From positions 62,001-126,000 of the forward strand of contig NZ_PPEG02000009.1 in NCBI RefSeq assembly GCF_002899945.2: a stretch of 64,000 nt of DNA. Reading direction: 5' to 3'. The notes beneath the pieces are model-generated. The model ran no database searches and was not told the origin of the DNA. It saw nothing but the letters and a program-made list of their open reading frames with translations. Below, piece after piece: positions 53,217 to 62,830 of this stretch; position 1 is the first letter of the stretch, and each line of letters opens with the position of its first letter. Source of the DNA: Chryseobacterium viscerum. GTDB taxonomy: Bacteria > Bacteroidota > Bacteroidia > Flavobacteriales > Weeksellaceae. Position numbers and translations under genes: made by a program.

Positions 53217-53557
53217 TACATTCCAAAGACAATTCAGAACATTATATTTGGGGAGACCATTGTGACAGCTGGATTCTGAAAAACACCCAAAACTTATCTG
53301 TGAAGCAGGAAAAGATGCCTGCCGGATCTTCAGAAAAATTACACTTTCATAAGATAGCAGAACAGTTTTTTTATATTCTGAAAGGAGAAGCTGTCTTGTA
53401 TATCAATGAAGAGAAGTTTTTGGTTAAACAAGGTGAATCTATTTCCATTGCACCAGGATCAAGGCATTTTATATCCAATGAATCCACCGAAGAAATTGAG
53501 TTTTTAGTCATATCCAATCCACCTACAGATCAGGATAGAATTGAAATTAAAGAATAA
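53213..53557 (+). CDS. Cupin-domain protein
   Basis: 114 residues, a single cupin barrel. The metal-binding motif is LHFHKIAEQFFYILKGEA (His, His, Glu), and the second motif is SISIAPGSRHFISN with the third His. Small cupins of this kind act as isomerases, dioxygenases or sugar-binding sensors; the role is not clear. It is coupled to the DUF1648 gene by a four-base overlap and lies 6 nt before waaA. Confidence 0.9.
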   Translation: MIHSKDNSEHYIWGDHCDSWILKNTQNLSVKQEKMPAGSSEKLHFHKIAEQFFYILKGEAVLYINEEKFLVKQGESISIAPGSRHFISNESTEEIEFLVISNPPTDQDRIEIKE

Positions 53558-53563
53558 TTAAAA

Positions 53564-54802
53564 ATGGCTTTCCTATACAATATATTTATCAGTCTCCTTA
53601 CTTTCGGAATGAAAGCTTTTGCGTTGATTAATGATAAAACTAAAAAAGGCGTTGAAGGAAGAAGGCTGTCCTTGAGCAAAGTAAAATCCGCATTCTCAAA
53701 AACAGATAAAGTAATTTGGATGCATGCTGCCAGTTTAGGAGAGTATGAGCAGGGATTACCCGTTTTGGAAAAGCTGAAAGAGAATTTTCCACAGCACAAA
53801 GTTCTGGTGACCTTTTTCTCTCCATCAGGATATGAAAACGTTGTGAAAAAGCAACATATTGCAGACGTGATCTGTTACCTTCCATTTGATAAAAAAAGCA
53901 GTGTAAAAGAGTTTATATCACAATTTAATACCGAACTATTTTTTACGGTTAAATATGATTATTGGTATAATCTGCTTGTTGAACTGGAAAATAAAGGAAC
54001 AAAGATCTATGTTATTTCTGCGTTGTTCTATGAAAGACAGTCCTTCTTTACCTCCTATGGAAAATGGTTTGTAAAACAGCTTCAGAAAAATGTAGATTGG
54101 TTTTTTCATCAGACCCAGTTTTCATTGGCTTTGGCAAAAAGTGTAGGGTTGGTAAAGTCTTCCATAACGGGAGATACGAGATTTGATAGAGTAAAACAAC
54201 TTCGTGAACGGGATAATCATGTAGACTTTATTGCAAGTTTCAAAGGAGAGAATAAAGCCGTTGTTTTTGGAAGCTCGTGGCAGGCAGAGGAGAAAATAGC
54301 AGAGGTAGTTTCCCGTAAAAATAATACGGTGAAACTCATTATAGCACCACATGATCTGAAAAGAGTAGAGCATTTAAAAAATACCTTTCCAAATGCTTTA
54401 TTATACAGCGAAATAAAAAATGCTCAACCATCAGTTGCTAATTCTCAAATTCTGATCATAGACAGCATCGGGTTATTGTCAAAACTATATTCCTATGCAG
54501 ATGCAGCCGTTGTGGGAGGAGGGTTTCATGACGCAGGCCTTCATAATATTCTGGAAGCAGCAACCTTTGGGGTTCCTGTGATTTTTGGAAACCATTACAG
54601 AAAGAACCCGGAAGCTGATGATCTTGTCTCCGCGAATGGCGGGAAATCTTTTCCAGACGAATATACAGCCTCAGAATTCGTTTTATTTCTCTTGAATGAA
54701 GATAATAGAGAAGAACTTGCAGAAATGTCTCAGAATGCCGGGAAATTCGTAGATGAAAAACCTAATTCTACCGAAATGATTCTTCAGAAAATTTTATCGT
54801 AA
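53564..54802 (+). CDS. waaA: 3-deoxy-D-manno-octulosonic acid transferase
   Basis: Adds Kdo to the lipid A precursor, a key step in LPS inner-core synthesis at the inner membrane. 412 residues with an N-terminal membrane-binding helix (FLYNIFISLLTFGMKAFALI). The acceptor motif is HAASLGEYEQGLPVLE. The donor part shows FGSSWQAEE, APHDLKRVEHL, and the GT30-typical GGGFHDAGLHNILEAATFGVP with GNHYRKNPEA. It ends 9 nt into the convergent gene at 54794-55420. Confidence 0.96.
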   Translation: MAFLYNIFISLLTFGMKAFALINDKTKKGVEGRRLSLSKVKSAFSKTDKVIWMHAASLGEYEQGLPVLEKLKENFPQHKVLVTFFSPSGYENVVKKQHIADVICYLPFDKKSSVKEFISQFNTELFFTVKYDYWYNLLVELENKGTKIYVISALFYERQSFFTSYGKWFVKQLQKNVDWFFHQTQFSLALAKSVGLVKSSITGDTRFDRVKQLRERDNHVDFIASFKGENKAVVFGSSWQAEEKIAEVVSRKNNTVKLIIAPHDLKRVEHLKNTFPNALLYSEIKNAQPSVANSQILIIDSIGLLSKLYSYADAAVVGGGFHDAGLHNILEAATFGVPVIFGNHYRKNPEADDLVSANGGKSFPDEYTASEFVLFLLNEDNREELAEMSQNAGKFVDEKPNSTEMILQKILS

Positions 54803-55420
54803 GTATCCCTGGCTTTTCATCTCCTTCATAATCTGTTCCACGTTTTCCGGAATTTTTTCACATTCGAGCCAACTGATGTCAAGACCGTTGTTGATGCAGA
54901 GTTTTTGAAGATAATGGTTGTCTGAGATCTTCTTTTGAGTGTCACGCAGATATTCATCAATTTCCATCCAGTAATCCTCATCCAGTTTTTTAATAAGAGT
55001 TAAAGATTTGAATACTTTGTTGATAATGTAAATATAAAGCTTGTAAACATTGTCAAACCTTTGTCTGCTGAGGTCACTGTTATTATCCAAAATTTTATTG
55101 ATAAGAAGAAGATTCAGTGAAACTTCCCCAAATTTATCAGTGGTAATCTTTATATGTTCAGTGATTTCTGCACTGATCTTTCGGATGATAGTCAGGAAAT
55201 AGGGAGCGTTTCCGGTATATTTTGATGCTAAAAGAACTTTTTCCTCTACAATTTCCTCTATGGCATTTCTCTTATCGTCGGTGGTCTCCGGATCGATAAG
55301 TTCGAAATACAGTTTTTTAGACAATAATTTATCCTTTCTCAGGAGTCTGAAAATAAGTTTGTCTTTCTCGGTACCGGAAAAAGCGCTCAGAGCGGCTTTA
55401 AACTCTTTTGAATACTCCAT
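54794..55420 (-). CDS. Protein of unknown function, probably all alpha-helical
   Basis: 208 residues from the ATG at 55420 (MEYSKEFKAALSAFSG). The preceding stop codon overlaps the ATG by one base, which supports it over a longer frame to 55465. It is rich in Lys, Glu, Ile and Leu, predicted helical throughout, and has no signal peptide, membrane segment or recognisable motif. Its placement after a GT2 gene and convergent to waaA suggests a link with glycan assembly, but nothing in the sequence proves it. Confidence 0.75.
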   Translation of the reverse strand: MEYSKEFKAALSAFSGTEKDKLIFRLLRKDKLLSKKLYFELIDPETTDDKRNAIEEIVEEKVLLASKYTGNAPYFLTIIRKISAEITEHIKITTDKFGEVSLNLLLINKILDNNSDLSRQRFDNVYKLYIYIINKVFKSLTLIKKLDEDYWMEIDEYLRDTQKKISDNHYLQKLCINNGLDISWLECEKIPENVEQIMKEMKSQGYLR

Positions 55421-56175
55421 TAATTGAAAATTTTCGAATACTTCATGAATCCATTCAGCGCCCAATTAGCTGTATAATATAGTGATTTTACCGTTGAAAA
55501 TCCCATGAAGTCTTTATAAACAAGATATTGATCTTTGATGATGTTTTTTTTATTTCTGGAAACACTGTTTTCGCGCATTCTGTATTTTGCCAGTGTTTTA
55601 TTAATAGGCATCCCTTCCGGAATTACTTTTAAAAGATTAAGCCACATAACGTGGTCCTCACGCTTACTTTTTACTGGGAACAGAAACTTTCCCACTCTTT
55701 TTGTGTCATACATTGTGGAAACCGGAGCCAGTCGGCAGGTTTTCAGCAGATTGGAAAAAGTGACAATTTTATCTGCAAGGAAATCTTTTAATATAGGTTG
55801 AAGCTGCTCATCACATCTCGAATAATTACAGTATACAAGTTCTGCATGATGTTCCTGCATATAATCTGTCATGGTTTCAAGATACTCAGGATACCAGAAG
55901 TCATCAGAATCCAGAAAGGCTATGTATCTGCCCTGAGCTCTTTCAAGACTATTATTTCTTGCATTTCCTGCGCCGCCATTTTTCTCCAATACCTGCAGCT
56001 TTATTCTGGGATCATTGTATTTTCTGATGATCTCAACAGTATTGTCTTTAGAAAGATCATCCGTAATCAGCCACTCCCAGTTTTCATAGGTTTGATTGAG
56101 AACAGACTGTATGGTTTCCTCAATAAATTCTGCCGAATTGTAACAGGGAGTAATAATGGAGACAAGATCTTTCAT
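55420..56175 (-). CDS. Glycosyltransferase family 2
   Basis: 251 residues, the common EpsE/WcaA-type GT2 layout. SIITPCYNSAEFIEETIQS (about 6-24) is the nucleotide-binding start, the metal-binding DSDD is at 89-92 (FLDSDDFW), and KREDHVMWL carries the candidate catalytic Asp near 175. It follows the acyltransferase gene by 22 nt and overlaps the next gene by one base, so the three form one minus-strand operon. Sugar unknown. Confidence 0.92.
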   Translation of the reverse strand: MKDLVSIITPCYNSAEFIEETIQSVLNQTYENWEWLITDDLSKDNTVEIIRKYNDPRIKLQVLEKNGGAGNARNNSLERAQGRYIAFLDSDDFWYPEYLETMTDYMQEHHAELVYCNYSRCDEQLQPILKDFLADKIVTFSNLLKTCRLAPVSTMYDTKRVGKFLFPVKSKREDHVMWLNLLKVIPEGMPINKTLAKYRMRENSVSRNKKNIIKDQYLVYKDFMGFSTVKSLYYTANWALNGFMKYSKIFN

Positions 56176-56197
56176 TAATGTTTTTTAGATTGTAAAA

Positions 56198-57175
56198 TTA
56201 TAAAAATCTTTTTTCATAAAGATGCCAGGAGCTTACACCTACCACAATAACCACCAACATACATACAAAAGCCATTACAAATGGATTGTAATCTTCGAAC
56301 AATCCTAAAGTCTGGAAAGTTCTGATAATAGGAAAGTGAAAAATGTAGATTCCGTAGGTGAAATCACCATATTTCCCAAAATTATTTAGGAATTTGAATG
56401 AATAGGCAATATACATTACGATAACACCGATCATCATTGGAGAAAAAAGTTGAATTTTTAAATATAAATCAATCCACACCGTAGCAAGAGCAATGATGAA
56501 AATTATATTTTTATGTTTGATGAATTTATCAAAATTAAAGTAAATCAGCATTCCAGGGATAAAATAGGATAATGTTCCAGGAAGCTGTTTTGCGAGTGAA
56601 ATTTTATTTAAAGATTCAAAATAATTGAGATAAATAAGTGATAAAAAGTATAAAATAACCAAACTTATATTTCTGTATTTATTATTCTTTCCGAAAAGCA
56701 AAAACAACAGAGGAACAGAGAAATAGTAGCACATTTCTATTTTCAGCGTCCATAGAGCACCATTCACTGCTTGATTTCCAAAAACTCCGGGAAGCCAGGG
56801 TGCTTTAAAATTTAAAAATAATGAGTTCCAAAAGAAGTATTTGTAAACTTGTGTATTACTGAAATATTCGGTGAAAGAATACGTACTTACCAAACTTAAT
56901 AAAATCGCACATAAAAAAATAACCAATAAGTAAGCGGGAACAATTCTTTTGATTCTCTTTTTTAAATAACTTTTCAGGCTTGAAGACCTGTCGTAGCTCC
57001 TTGCAATAAGAAATCCGCTCACTGCAAAGAAACCGAAAACGGCAATTTCTATAGGGCTATGTTCAAAGATCTTGAGATCGGGAGATGCGCTGAGTGTACC
57101 AAGATGTCCAAGAAAGACAATAAAGGCAAGGAGAACACGTATAAAATCAAAATTGTTTTTCGTTATATCCTGCAT
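56198..57175 (-). CDS. Acyltransferase-3 (OafA-like) membrane protein
   Basis: 325 residues from the ATG at 57175 (MQDITKNNFDFIRVLLAF). A longer frame to 57229 would contain the -7 box at 57193-57200 and is rejected. About ten membrane helices. The catalytic His is in FIVFLGHLGTLS and the RxxR-like arginines are around GFLIARSYDRSS. Members move acetyl or other acyl groups onto surface sugars. Next to a glycosyltransferase and waaA, acylation of LPS or another glycan is likely. Confidence 0.9.
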   Translation of the reverse strand: MQDITKNNFDFIRVLLAFIVFLGHLGTLSASPDLKIFEHSPIEIAVFGFFAVSGFLIARSYDRSSSLKSYLKKRIKRIVPAYLLVIFLCAILLSLVSTYSFTEYFSNTQVYKYFFWNSLFLNFKAPWLPGVFGNQAVNGALWTLKIEMCYYFSVPLLFLLFGKNNKYRNISLVILYFLSLIYLNYFESLNKISLAKQLPGTLSYFIPGMLIYFNFDKFIKHKNIIFIIALATVWIDLYLKIQLFSPMMIGVIVMYIAYSFKFLNNFGKYGDFTYGIYIFHFPIIRTFQTLGLFEDYNPFVMAFVCMLVVIVVGVSSWHLYEKRFL

Positions 57176-57192
57176 TTGTATTTTGTTTCCTG

Positions 57193-57200
57193 CAAAAATA
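57193..57200 (-). promoter_or_regulatory. -7 box TATTTTTG of the acyltransferase operon
   Basis: An exact TAnnTTTG match 17 nt upstream of the chosen start. It lies inside the longer possible frame and decides the start. Confidence 0.5.
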
Positions 57201-57374
57201 ACTTTTTTAATAGAATGAATGATGCTCATGTATTCAATATTTGTTAAATAAAGGGAAAATGAGGTCCGAGAGTTTTAAAATATATATAAATAAACGTCGA
57301 TAAAATAATTTTTCATAAAAAATAGTAATATAAATCAAAAAAATTATAATTTTAGCGCTTGAAAAAATTGATCT

Positions 57375-57848
57375 ATGAAGAAATTAGCATTACTATTTGC
57401 AGGTTTGTCGTTATTTGCCGCTACAGGATGTAGTAGTGATAATGATACTGTTCTGGAAGCACCACTAGTTGGGACATGGCAGCCATTGAAAGAAGTAGTT
57501 ACTACTGTAGAGGTTGGTGAAGACCCGGTTTCTAACACGATTACTTATACGGACTGCCAGAAGCAGACCAGATGGTGGTTTAGTGTTGATTCCAAAGGTG
57601 GAAAAACAAACTGGGGAGATACTGCTACACCTGGCCAGTGTGCTATTCTTTCAGATATAAAATTCAACTATACCTACAATAAGGAAGGAAAAGATGTTCA
57701 AATGAAAATTCAGGGGATCGTAGAGCCGGTAAATGCAAAGATTATTACTTTGGATAATACAACACTTAATCTTGCTGTAAGAGAAGAAACTCAGGATCCT
57801 ACTATATTCCAGACAAGAACTTATACGTTCAAAAGAGTTAGCCAATAA
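57375..57848 (+). CDS. Lipocalin-like lipoprotein
   Basis: 157 residues with a lipoprotein signal ending at C19 (LFAATGCSS). The mature part starts with LVGTWQPLKE, the common opening of lipocalin-like domains in Bacteroidota, and goes on as a beta-rich chain with two further Cys (YTDCQKQTRWWF, PGQCAIL) that may form a disulfide. Location is the periplasm or outer membrane. The ligand is unknown. A terminator follows. Confidence 0.85.
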   Translation: MKKLALLFAGLSLFAATGCSSDNDTVLEAPLVGTWQPLKEVVTTVEVGEDPVSNTITYTDCQKQTRWWFSVDSKGGKTNWGDTATPGQCAILSDIKFNYTYNKEGKDVQMKIQGIVEPVNAKIITLDNTTLNLAVREETQDPTIFQTRTYTFKRVSQ

Positions 57849-57874
57849 TAGTATACTTCAGGATATAAAAATAG

Positions 57875-57902
57875 ATCTCATCTCCGGATGGGATTTTTTT
57901 GT
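57875..57902 (+). terminator. Terminator of the lipocalin-like gene
   Basis: Stem ATCTCATC/GATGGGAT (one T-G pair) with a TCCG loop and a run of T. Confidence 0.8.
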
Positions 57903-58030
57903 TGAGCCTAGAATTACAATTCATCATAAATTAAATTTCTATTTACTTTAAAATCATTATTTTTGTGAATCTTGTTAAAAAGAGAAGATAATTCAAAATT
58001 TTAAAGTCTAACATATAACATCTATATAAA

Positions 58031-61000
58031 GTGTTTTACGATCATCAGCAGATAGAAAAAAAGTGGCAGAAATACTGGGAGGAAAATCAAACCTATAAAA
58101 CCTCTAATAACACAGATAAACCAAAGTTTTATGTACTCGATATGTTTCCGTATCCATCAGGGGCAGGACTTCACGTAGGCCACCCGCTCGGATATATTGC
58201 ATCGGATATCTATGCGAGATATAAGAGACATCAAGGGTTTAATGTACTTCACCCGGTAGGATATGACAGCTTTGGACTTCCTGCTGAGCAGTATGCGATC
58301 CAGACAGGACAGCATCCGGCAATCACTACGGAAGAAAATATTAACAGGTACGAAGAGCAGTTAAAAAAAATCGGATTTTCATTCGATTGGAGCAGAGAAG
58401 TAAGAACTTCAGATGCTTCCTATTATAAATGGACACAATGGATTTTTATCCAGTTGTATCACTCTTGGTATAATAAGGATACTGATAAGGCAGAATCTAT
58501 AGATTCGCTTATCAAACATTTTGAAGAAAAAGGAACAGAAGGATTAAATGCCAATCAGAACGATGAATTAAATTTCACCGCTGAAGAATGGAAAGATGCT
58601 TCTGATATTGATAAAGAAGACATCTTATTAAACTATCGTCTTTCTTACAGAGCTGAAACTACTGTGAACTGGTGTCCTGCACTAGGAACGGTATTGGCAA
58701 ATGATGAGGTGAAGGATGGGAAATCTGAAAGAGGAGGATTCCCGGTTTTCCAGAAAAAAATGATGCAGTGGAGTATGAGAATCTCTGCTTACTCTGAAAG
58801 ACTATTACAAGGATTGAATACTTTAGACTGGCCACAGCCTTTGAAAGATTCCCAGGAATACTGGATCGGAAAATCTCAGGGTGCACAGGTTCAGTTCCAG
58901 GTAGAAGGTCATGATGAGAATGTTGAGGTATTTACGACGAGACCTGATACCATCTTTGGAGCTACCTTTATGGTATTGGCTCCTGAAAATCCTTTAGTAG
59001 AAACTATTACTACAGATGCTCAAAAAGTAGAAGTAGATACTTATATTGAAGAAACTTCCAAAAAAACGGAAAGAGACAGAATGTCTGACGTGAAAAACGT
59101 GAGCGGAGCTTTCACCGGAAGTTATGCAATCAATCCGTTCAGCAATGAGAAAATGCCAATCTATATTTCAGACTATGTATTGATGGGATATGGAACAGGA
59201 GCTGTAATGGCTGTTCCTGCTCATGATGAGCGTGATCACAGATTTGCAAAGAAATTCAATCTTGAAATTAAAAAGGTTGTAGAAACTGAAGAAGATGTTC
59301 AGGAAAAATCTTTTGATTCCAAAGATTCAGTTTGTGTAAACTCTGATTTCTTAAACGGGCTGCATTATAATGAAGCGAAAGCAAAAATGATTTCAGAGAT
59401 CGAAACGAAAGGAATCGGTCATGGAACAACCAACTATAGACAACGTGATGCTATTTTCTCAAGACAGCGTTACTGGGGAGAACCTGTTCCTATATATTAT
59501 AAGGATGGGATGCCTTACACGTTGCCAGCTTCTGCTTTACCGCTGGAACTTCCTGAAGTTGAAAAATATTTACCAACAGAAGATGGAGATCCGCCACTAG
59601 GAAATGCAAAAGAGTTTGCATGGGATGAAGCTAATCAGAAAGTGGTAGCTACAGACCTTATTGATGATAAAACAATTTTCCCTTTAGAATTATCTACAAT
59701 GCCGGGTTGGGCAGGAAGCTCATGGTATTTCCTTAGATATATGGATCCGCAAAATGACGGAGAATTCTGTGCAAAGGATCTTTCAGACTATTGGGGACAG
59801 GTAGACTTATATATAGGAGGAAGTGAACACGCAACAGGTCACTTATTATATTCCCGTTTCTGGAACATGTTCCTAAAGGATAGAGGATACATCAATCATG
59901 ATGAGCCATTCCAGAAATTGATCAACCAAGGGATGATTTTAGGAATGAGTGCATTTGTGTACAGGGTTATTTTTAATTTTAAAATTGAATTAGAAATTAA
60001 GAATAAATTGGCAAATCTATCTTCAATTGCAGAAGTTACTCCTAGTATTACTCTATTTGTTTCAAGAAATAGCTTCAAAAAAGATTCATTAAAAGAACTT
60101 GGTATATATATACTTAATGATGATGTAAGAAATCAAATTTTGGAAAATTTTAAAAAGAAATTTGATGAAATCGATGGGGAAGAAGTTGAAATCAGAAATT
60201 TTGAAGATTCATATCAAACTCAGCAAATTCACGTTGATGTATCTTTATTAAAAGGAACTTCTGACGAATTGGATACTGAAGCCTTCAAAGCTTGGAGACC
60301 AGATTATGCGAATGCTGAATTTATCCTGGAAGATGGAAAATACATCACAGATCGTGAAGTAGAAAAAATGTCCAAGTCAAAATACAATGTTGTAAACCCT
60401 GATGTTATCTGTGAAGAATATGGAGCAGACGGTTTAAGGTTGTATGAAATGTTCTTAGGACCATTAGAACAATCCAAGCCTTGGAATACTCAGGGGTTAA
60501 GTGGAGTATATGGTTTCCTTAAGAAATTCTGGAACTTATATTTCAATGGAGAAACATTTGAAGTTTCAAACGAAGAACCTACAAAAGCAGAATACAAAGT
60601 TTTACATACCTTAATAAAGAAGGTAGTATATGATATTGAAAATTTCTCTTTCAATACCTCTGTATCATCATTTATGATTGCTGTAAACGAGCTTCAGAAA
60701 ATAAAATGCAACAAGCGCAATATTTTAGAGCCGTTAGCCGTTATCATTTCTCCTTATGCTCCTCATATCTGTGAAGAACTGTGGGGTTTATTAGGACACG
60801 ATACATCGATAGAATTTGAAAAGTTCCCAGTATTGAATGAAGATTATCTGGTTGAGGACGAAATTGAGTATCCGGTAAGCGTAAATGGCAAAATGAAGTT
60901 CAAAATTTCGCTTTCAGCTCAATTATCTGCCAAAGAAGTGGAAGATTTGGTGATTTCAAATGAGAAAATGCAAGAGATTTTGGAAGGGAAAACCCCTAAA

Positions 61001-61045
61001 AAAATCATTGTGGTTCATCACCGTATTGTGAATATCGTAATTTAA
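58031..61045 (+). CDS. leuS: Leucine--tRNA ligase with an expanded leucine-specific region
   Basis: Charges tRNA-Leu. 1004 residues from a GTG start. The HIGH motif is HVGH at 48-51 and KMSKS is at 779-783; the editing domain lies around VFTTRPDTIFGATF. The protein is longer than usual (about 860 in E. coli). Residues about 647-730 (59969-60220), between AFVYRV and QQIHVDVS, are low in GC, Lys/Ile/Asn-rich and resemble no synthetase motif I know. They sit where LeuRS carries its leucine-specific domain, before KMSKS. The ends and the core are intact, so the enzyme should be active. Confidence 0.95.
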   Translation: MFYDHQQIEKKWQKYWEENQTYKTSNNTDKPKFYVLDMFPYPSGAGLHVGHPLGYIASDIYARYKRHQGFNVLHPVGYDSFGLPAEQYAIQTGQHPAITTEENINRYEEQLKKIGFSFDWSREVRTSDASYYKWTQWIFIQLYHSWYNKDTDKAESIDSLIKHFEEKGTEGLNANQNDELNFTAEEWKDASDIDKEDILLNYRLSYRAETTVNWCPALGTVLANDEVKDGKSERGGFPVFQKKMMQWSMRISAYSERLLQGLNTLDWPQPLKDSQEYWIGKSQGAQVQFQVEGHDENVEVFTTRPDTIFGATFMVLAPENPLVETITTDAQKVEVDTYIEETSKKTERDRMSDVKNVSGAFTGSYAINPFSNEKMPIYISDYVLMGYGTGAVMAVPAHDERDHRFAKKFNLEIKKVVETEEDVQEKSFDSKDSVCVNSDFLNGLHYNEAKAKMISEIETKGIGHGTTNYRQRDAIFSRQRYWGEPVPIYYKDGMPYTLPASALPLELPEVEKYLPTEDGDPPLGNAKEFAWDEANQKVVATDLIDDKTIFPLELSTMPGWAGSSWYFLRYMDPQNDGEFCAKDLSDYWGQVDLYIGGSEHATGHLLYSRFWNMFLKDRGYINHDEPFQKLINQGMILGMSAFVYRVIFNFKIELEIKNKLANLSSIAEVTPSITLFVSRNSFKKDSLKELGIYILNDDVRNQILENFKKKFDEIDGEEVEIRNFEDSYQTQQIHVDVSLLKGTSDELDTEAFKAWRPDYANAEFILEDGKYITDREVEKMSKSKYNVVNPDVICEEYGADGLRLYEMFLGPLEQSKPWNTQGLSGVYGFLKKFWNLYFNGETFEVSNEEPTKAEYKVLHTLIKKVVYDIENFSFNTSVSSFMIAVNELQKIKCNKRNILEPLAVIISPYAPHICEELWGLLGHDTSIEFEKFPVLNEDYLVEDEIEYPVSVNGKMKFKISLSAQLSAKEVEDLVISNEKMQEILEGKTPKKIIVVHHRIVNIVI

Positions 61046-61063
61046 AAAAAAATTAACATTGGG

Positions 61064-61102
61064 AAAATCAAAAAAATGGGTGTCTTATTTTTTTGATTTT
61101 TT
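61064..61102 (+). terminator. Terminator of leuS
   Basis: 14-bp perfect arms AAAATCAAAAAAAT and complement around a 9-nt loop, with T's following. Confidence 0.85.
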
Positions 61103-61227
61103 AACTCAAATGTTAAATTTGAGGAAAATAAATAAAATAATTTAAAATAATTATTATATCGAAATCGTATTAAAATTTCTTTATCAAAAAAAAGCAAAAT
61201 GTTTAATTAAGACTCTTGCATTTTAAT

Positions 61228-61235
61228 TAATTTTG
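61228..61235 (+). promoter_or_regulatory. -7 box TAATTTTG of the exb-tonB operon
   Basis: An exact TAnnTTTG match 50 nt upstream of exbB. No good -33 was seen, and no iron-box-like palindrome was found in the 240-nt intergenic region. Confidence 0.45.
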
Positions 61236-61285
61236 CCTTTAATTTACACCCTGTAAAATTTTAAAACAATATAATTTAGTTAAAT

Positions 61286-62149
61286 ATGGAAATGAATGTT
61301 TCAAAAAATGATGAGCAAGTAGTTGCTAGAAAAGCAGGAGGTTTAAATCCAGCTATTATTATTCCTATTTTATTCGTTATAGGAGTTTGTATTTACTTAT
61401 TTGTTCTGGGGAGCCCAGGGAACTTTAAAGATGCAGATAAGCTTGGAAGTGGTTCTGTAGCTTTTTCAAGTGTTGAAGGAAAAGACATTCATCCAGAATC
61501 GTTTTTAGGTATTATCTACAAAGGAGGGGTTATTGTACCAATCTTGATTACTTTCATGATTACTGTAATTGTTTTCTCTTTTGAAAGATATTTCGTTCTT
61601 GGTAAAGCAGCTGGAAAAGGGAACTTAGACAACTTCGTTGTACAAGTAAGAAGCTTACTAAACCAAAACAAAATTGACGAAGCTATCGAAGAATGTGACA
61701 GACAACAAGGTTCTGTAGGTAACGTAGTAAAAGAAGGTCTTACTACTTACAAAGCGCTTTCTCACGATAATACATTAAATAAAGAGCAGAAAATGGTAGC
61801 GCTTAACAAAGCTATCGAAGAAGCTACAACTCTTGAGATGCCAATGCTTGAGAAAAACATGATGATCCTTTCTACTCTAGGTACAGTTGCAACGTTAATC
61901 GCACTACTTGGAACAGTAATCGGGATGATCAAGGCGTTCTTTGCATTAGGTTCAGGAGGTGGTACTCCAGATGCTGCTGCTCTATCTACAGGTATCTCTG
62001 AAGCCTTGATCAACACGGCATTAGGTATTGGTACTTCAGCAATCGCTATTATCCTTTATAACTTCTTTACATCTAAAATTGATGGATTAACTTACAAGAT
62101 CGACGAGATCTCTATGAGTATCCAACAATCTTTTGCTGAATTCAACTAA
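61286..62149 (+). CDS. exbB: ExbB/TolQ/MotA-family proton-channel protein
   Basis: 287 residues; the ATG at 61286 or one two codons later is possible. An N-terminal helix (IIIPILFVIGVCIYLFVLG) is followed by VIVPILITFMITVIVF, a long cytoplasmic region, and the paired C-terminal helices LSTLGTVATLIALLGTVIGMI and ALINTALGIGTSAIAIIL, the ExbB hallmark. It forms the pentameric channel around the ExbD dimer and powers TonB with the proton gradient. First gene of a four-gene operon. Confidence 0.94.
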   Translation: MEMNVSKNDEQVVARKAGGLNPAIIIPILFVIGVCIYLFVLGSPGNFKDADKLGSGSVAFSSVEGKDIHPESFLGIIYKGGVIVPILITFMITVIVFSFERYFVLGKAAGKGNLDNFVVQVRSLLNQNKIDEAIEECDRQQGSVGNVVKEGLTTYKALSHDNTLNKEQKMVALNKAIEEATTLEMPMLEKNMMILSTLGTVATLIALLGTVIGMIKAFFALGSGGGTPDAAALSTGISEALINTALGIGTSAIAIILYNFFTSKIDGLTYKIDEISMSIQQSFAEFN

Positions 62150-62210
62150 GAATTAGCAAGGTATTTGCATTAGCAATTAAAAGAAGTTTAATCAAAAATA
62201 TTTTATAATA

Positions 62211-62819
62211 ATGGCGAGAGTCAAACCAAAAAGACATGGAGTAGTGACGGACATGACCGCAATGTGTGACGTTGCGTTCCTACTTCTTACGTTCTTTATC
62301 TTGACCACTCAGTTTAAAAAACCTGACGTGGAGCAGATCAAACCGCCATCTTCAATTTCGGAAAAATTACTTCCTGATGCTAGTTTAATGACTATCAATG
62401 CTACTCCGGACGGAAAATTCTATTTCCAACCAGTAGAAAATGCATCAGAAAGAGTTGCTCTTTTGGATAAAATGGGACAGAAGTATGGTATTACTTTTGA
62501 CAACAACCAAAAAGCTGCTTTCCAGAAAGTTCAGGCAATTGGAGTTCCAATGAACCAACTTAAAGGTTATTTGGATATGCCTGCAGATGAGCAGAAAAAT
62601 TATAGAAGTCCTTCAGGAATTCCTATGGACAGTACAAATAAGCAGTTAATTGACTGGGTAAAAGAAAGTTTAAGCGTTAACCCTGACTACAAGTTAGCCA
62701 TTAAAGGTGACGTTACGACTCAATACCCGAAAGTTAAAGGTCTATTTGAGGGTTTAAGAGATATTGATTTTCTTAAATTTTGGTTGATTACATCACAAGA
62801 AGGTAAACCTAACGAATAA
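62211..62819 (+). CDS. exbD: ExbD/TolR-family protein, first copy in the operon
   Basis: 202 residues. One membrane helix (VAFLLLTFFILTTQF, about 25-39) with the proton-relaying Asp just before it in TAMCDVAF. The periplasmic part is longer than usual and ends KFWLITSQEGKPNE. It lies between exbB (61 nt gap) and a second exbD (11 nt gap). Two different ExbD proteins in one operon are common in Bacteroidota and may form a heterodimer. Confidence 0.92.
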   Translation: MARVKPKRHGVVTDMTAMCDVAFLLLTFFILTTQFKKPDVEQIKPPSSISEKLLPDASLMTINATPDGKFYFQPVENASERVALLDKMGQKYGITFDNNQKAAFQKVQAIGVPMNQLKGYLDMPADEQKNYRSPSGIPMDSTNKQLIDWVKESLSVNPDYKLAIKGDVTTQYPKVKGLFEGLRDIDFLKFWLITSQEGKPNE

Positions 62820-62830
62820 TATCGATAGAA

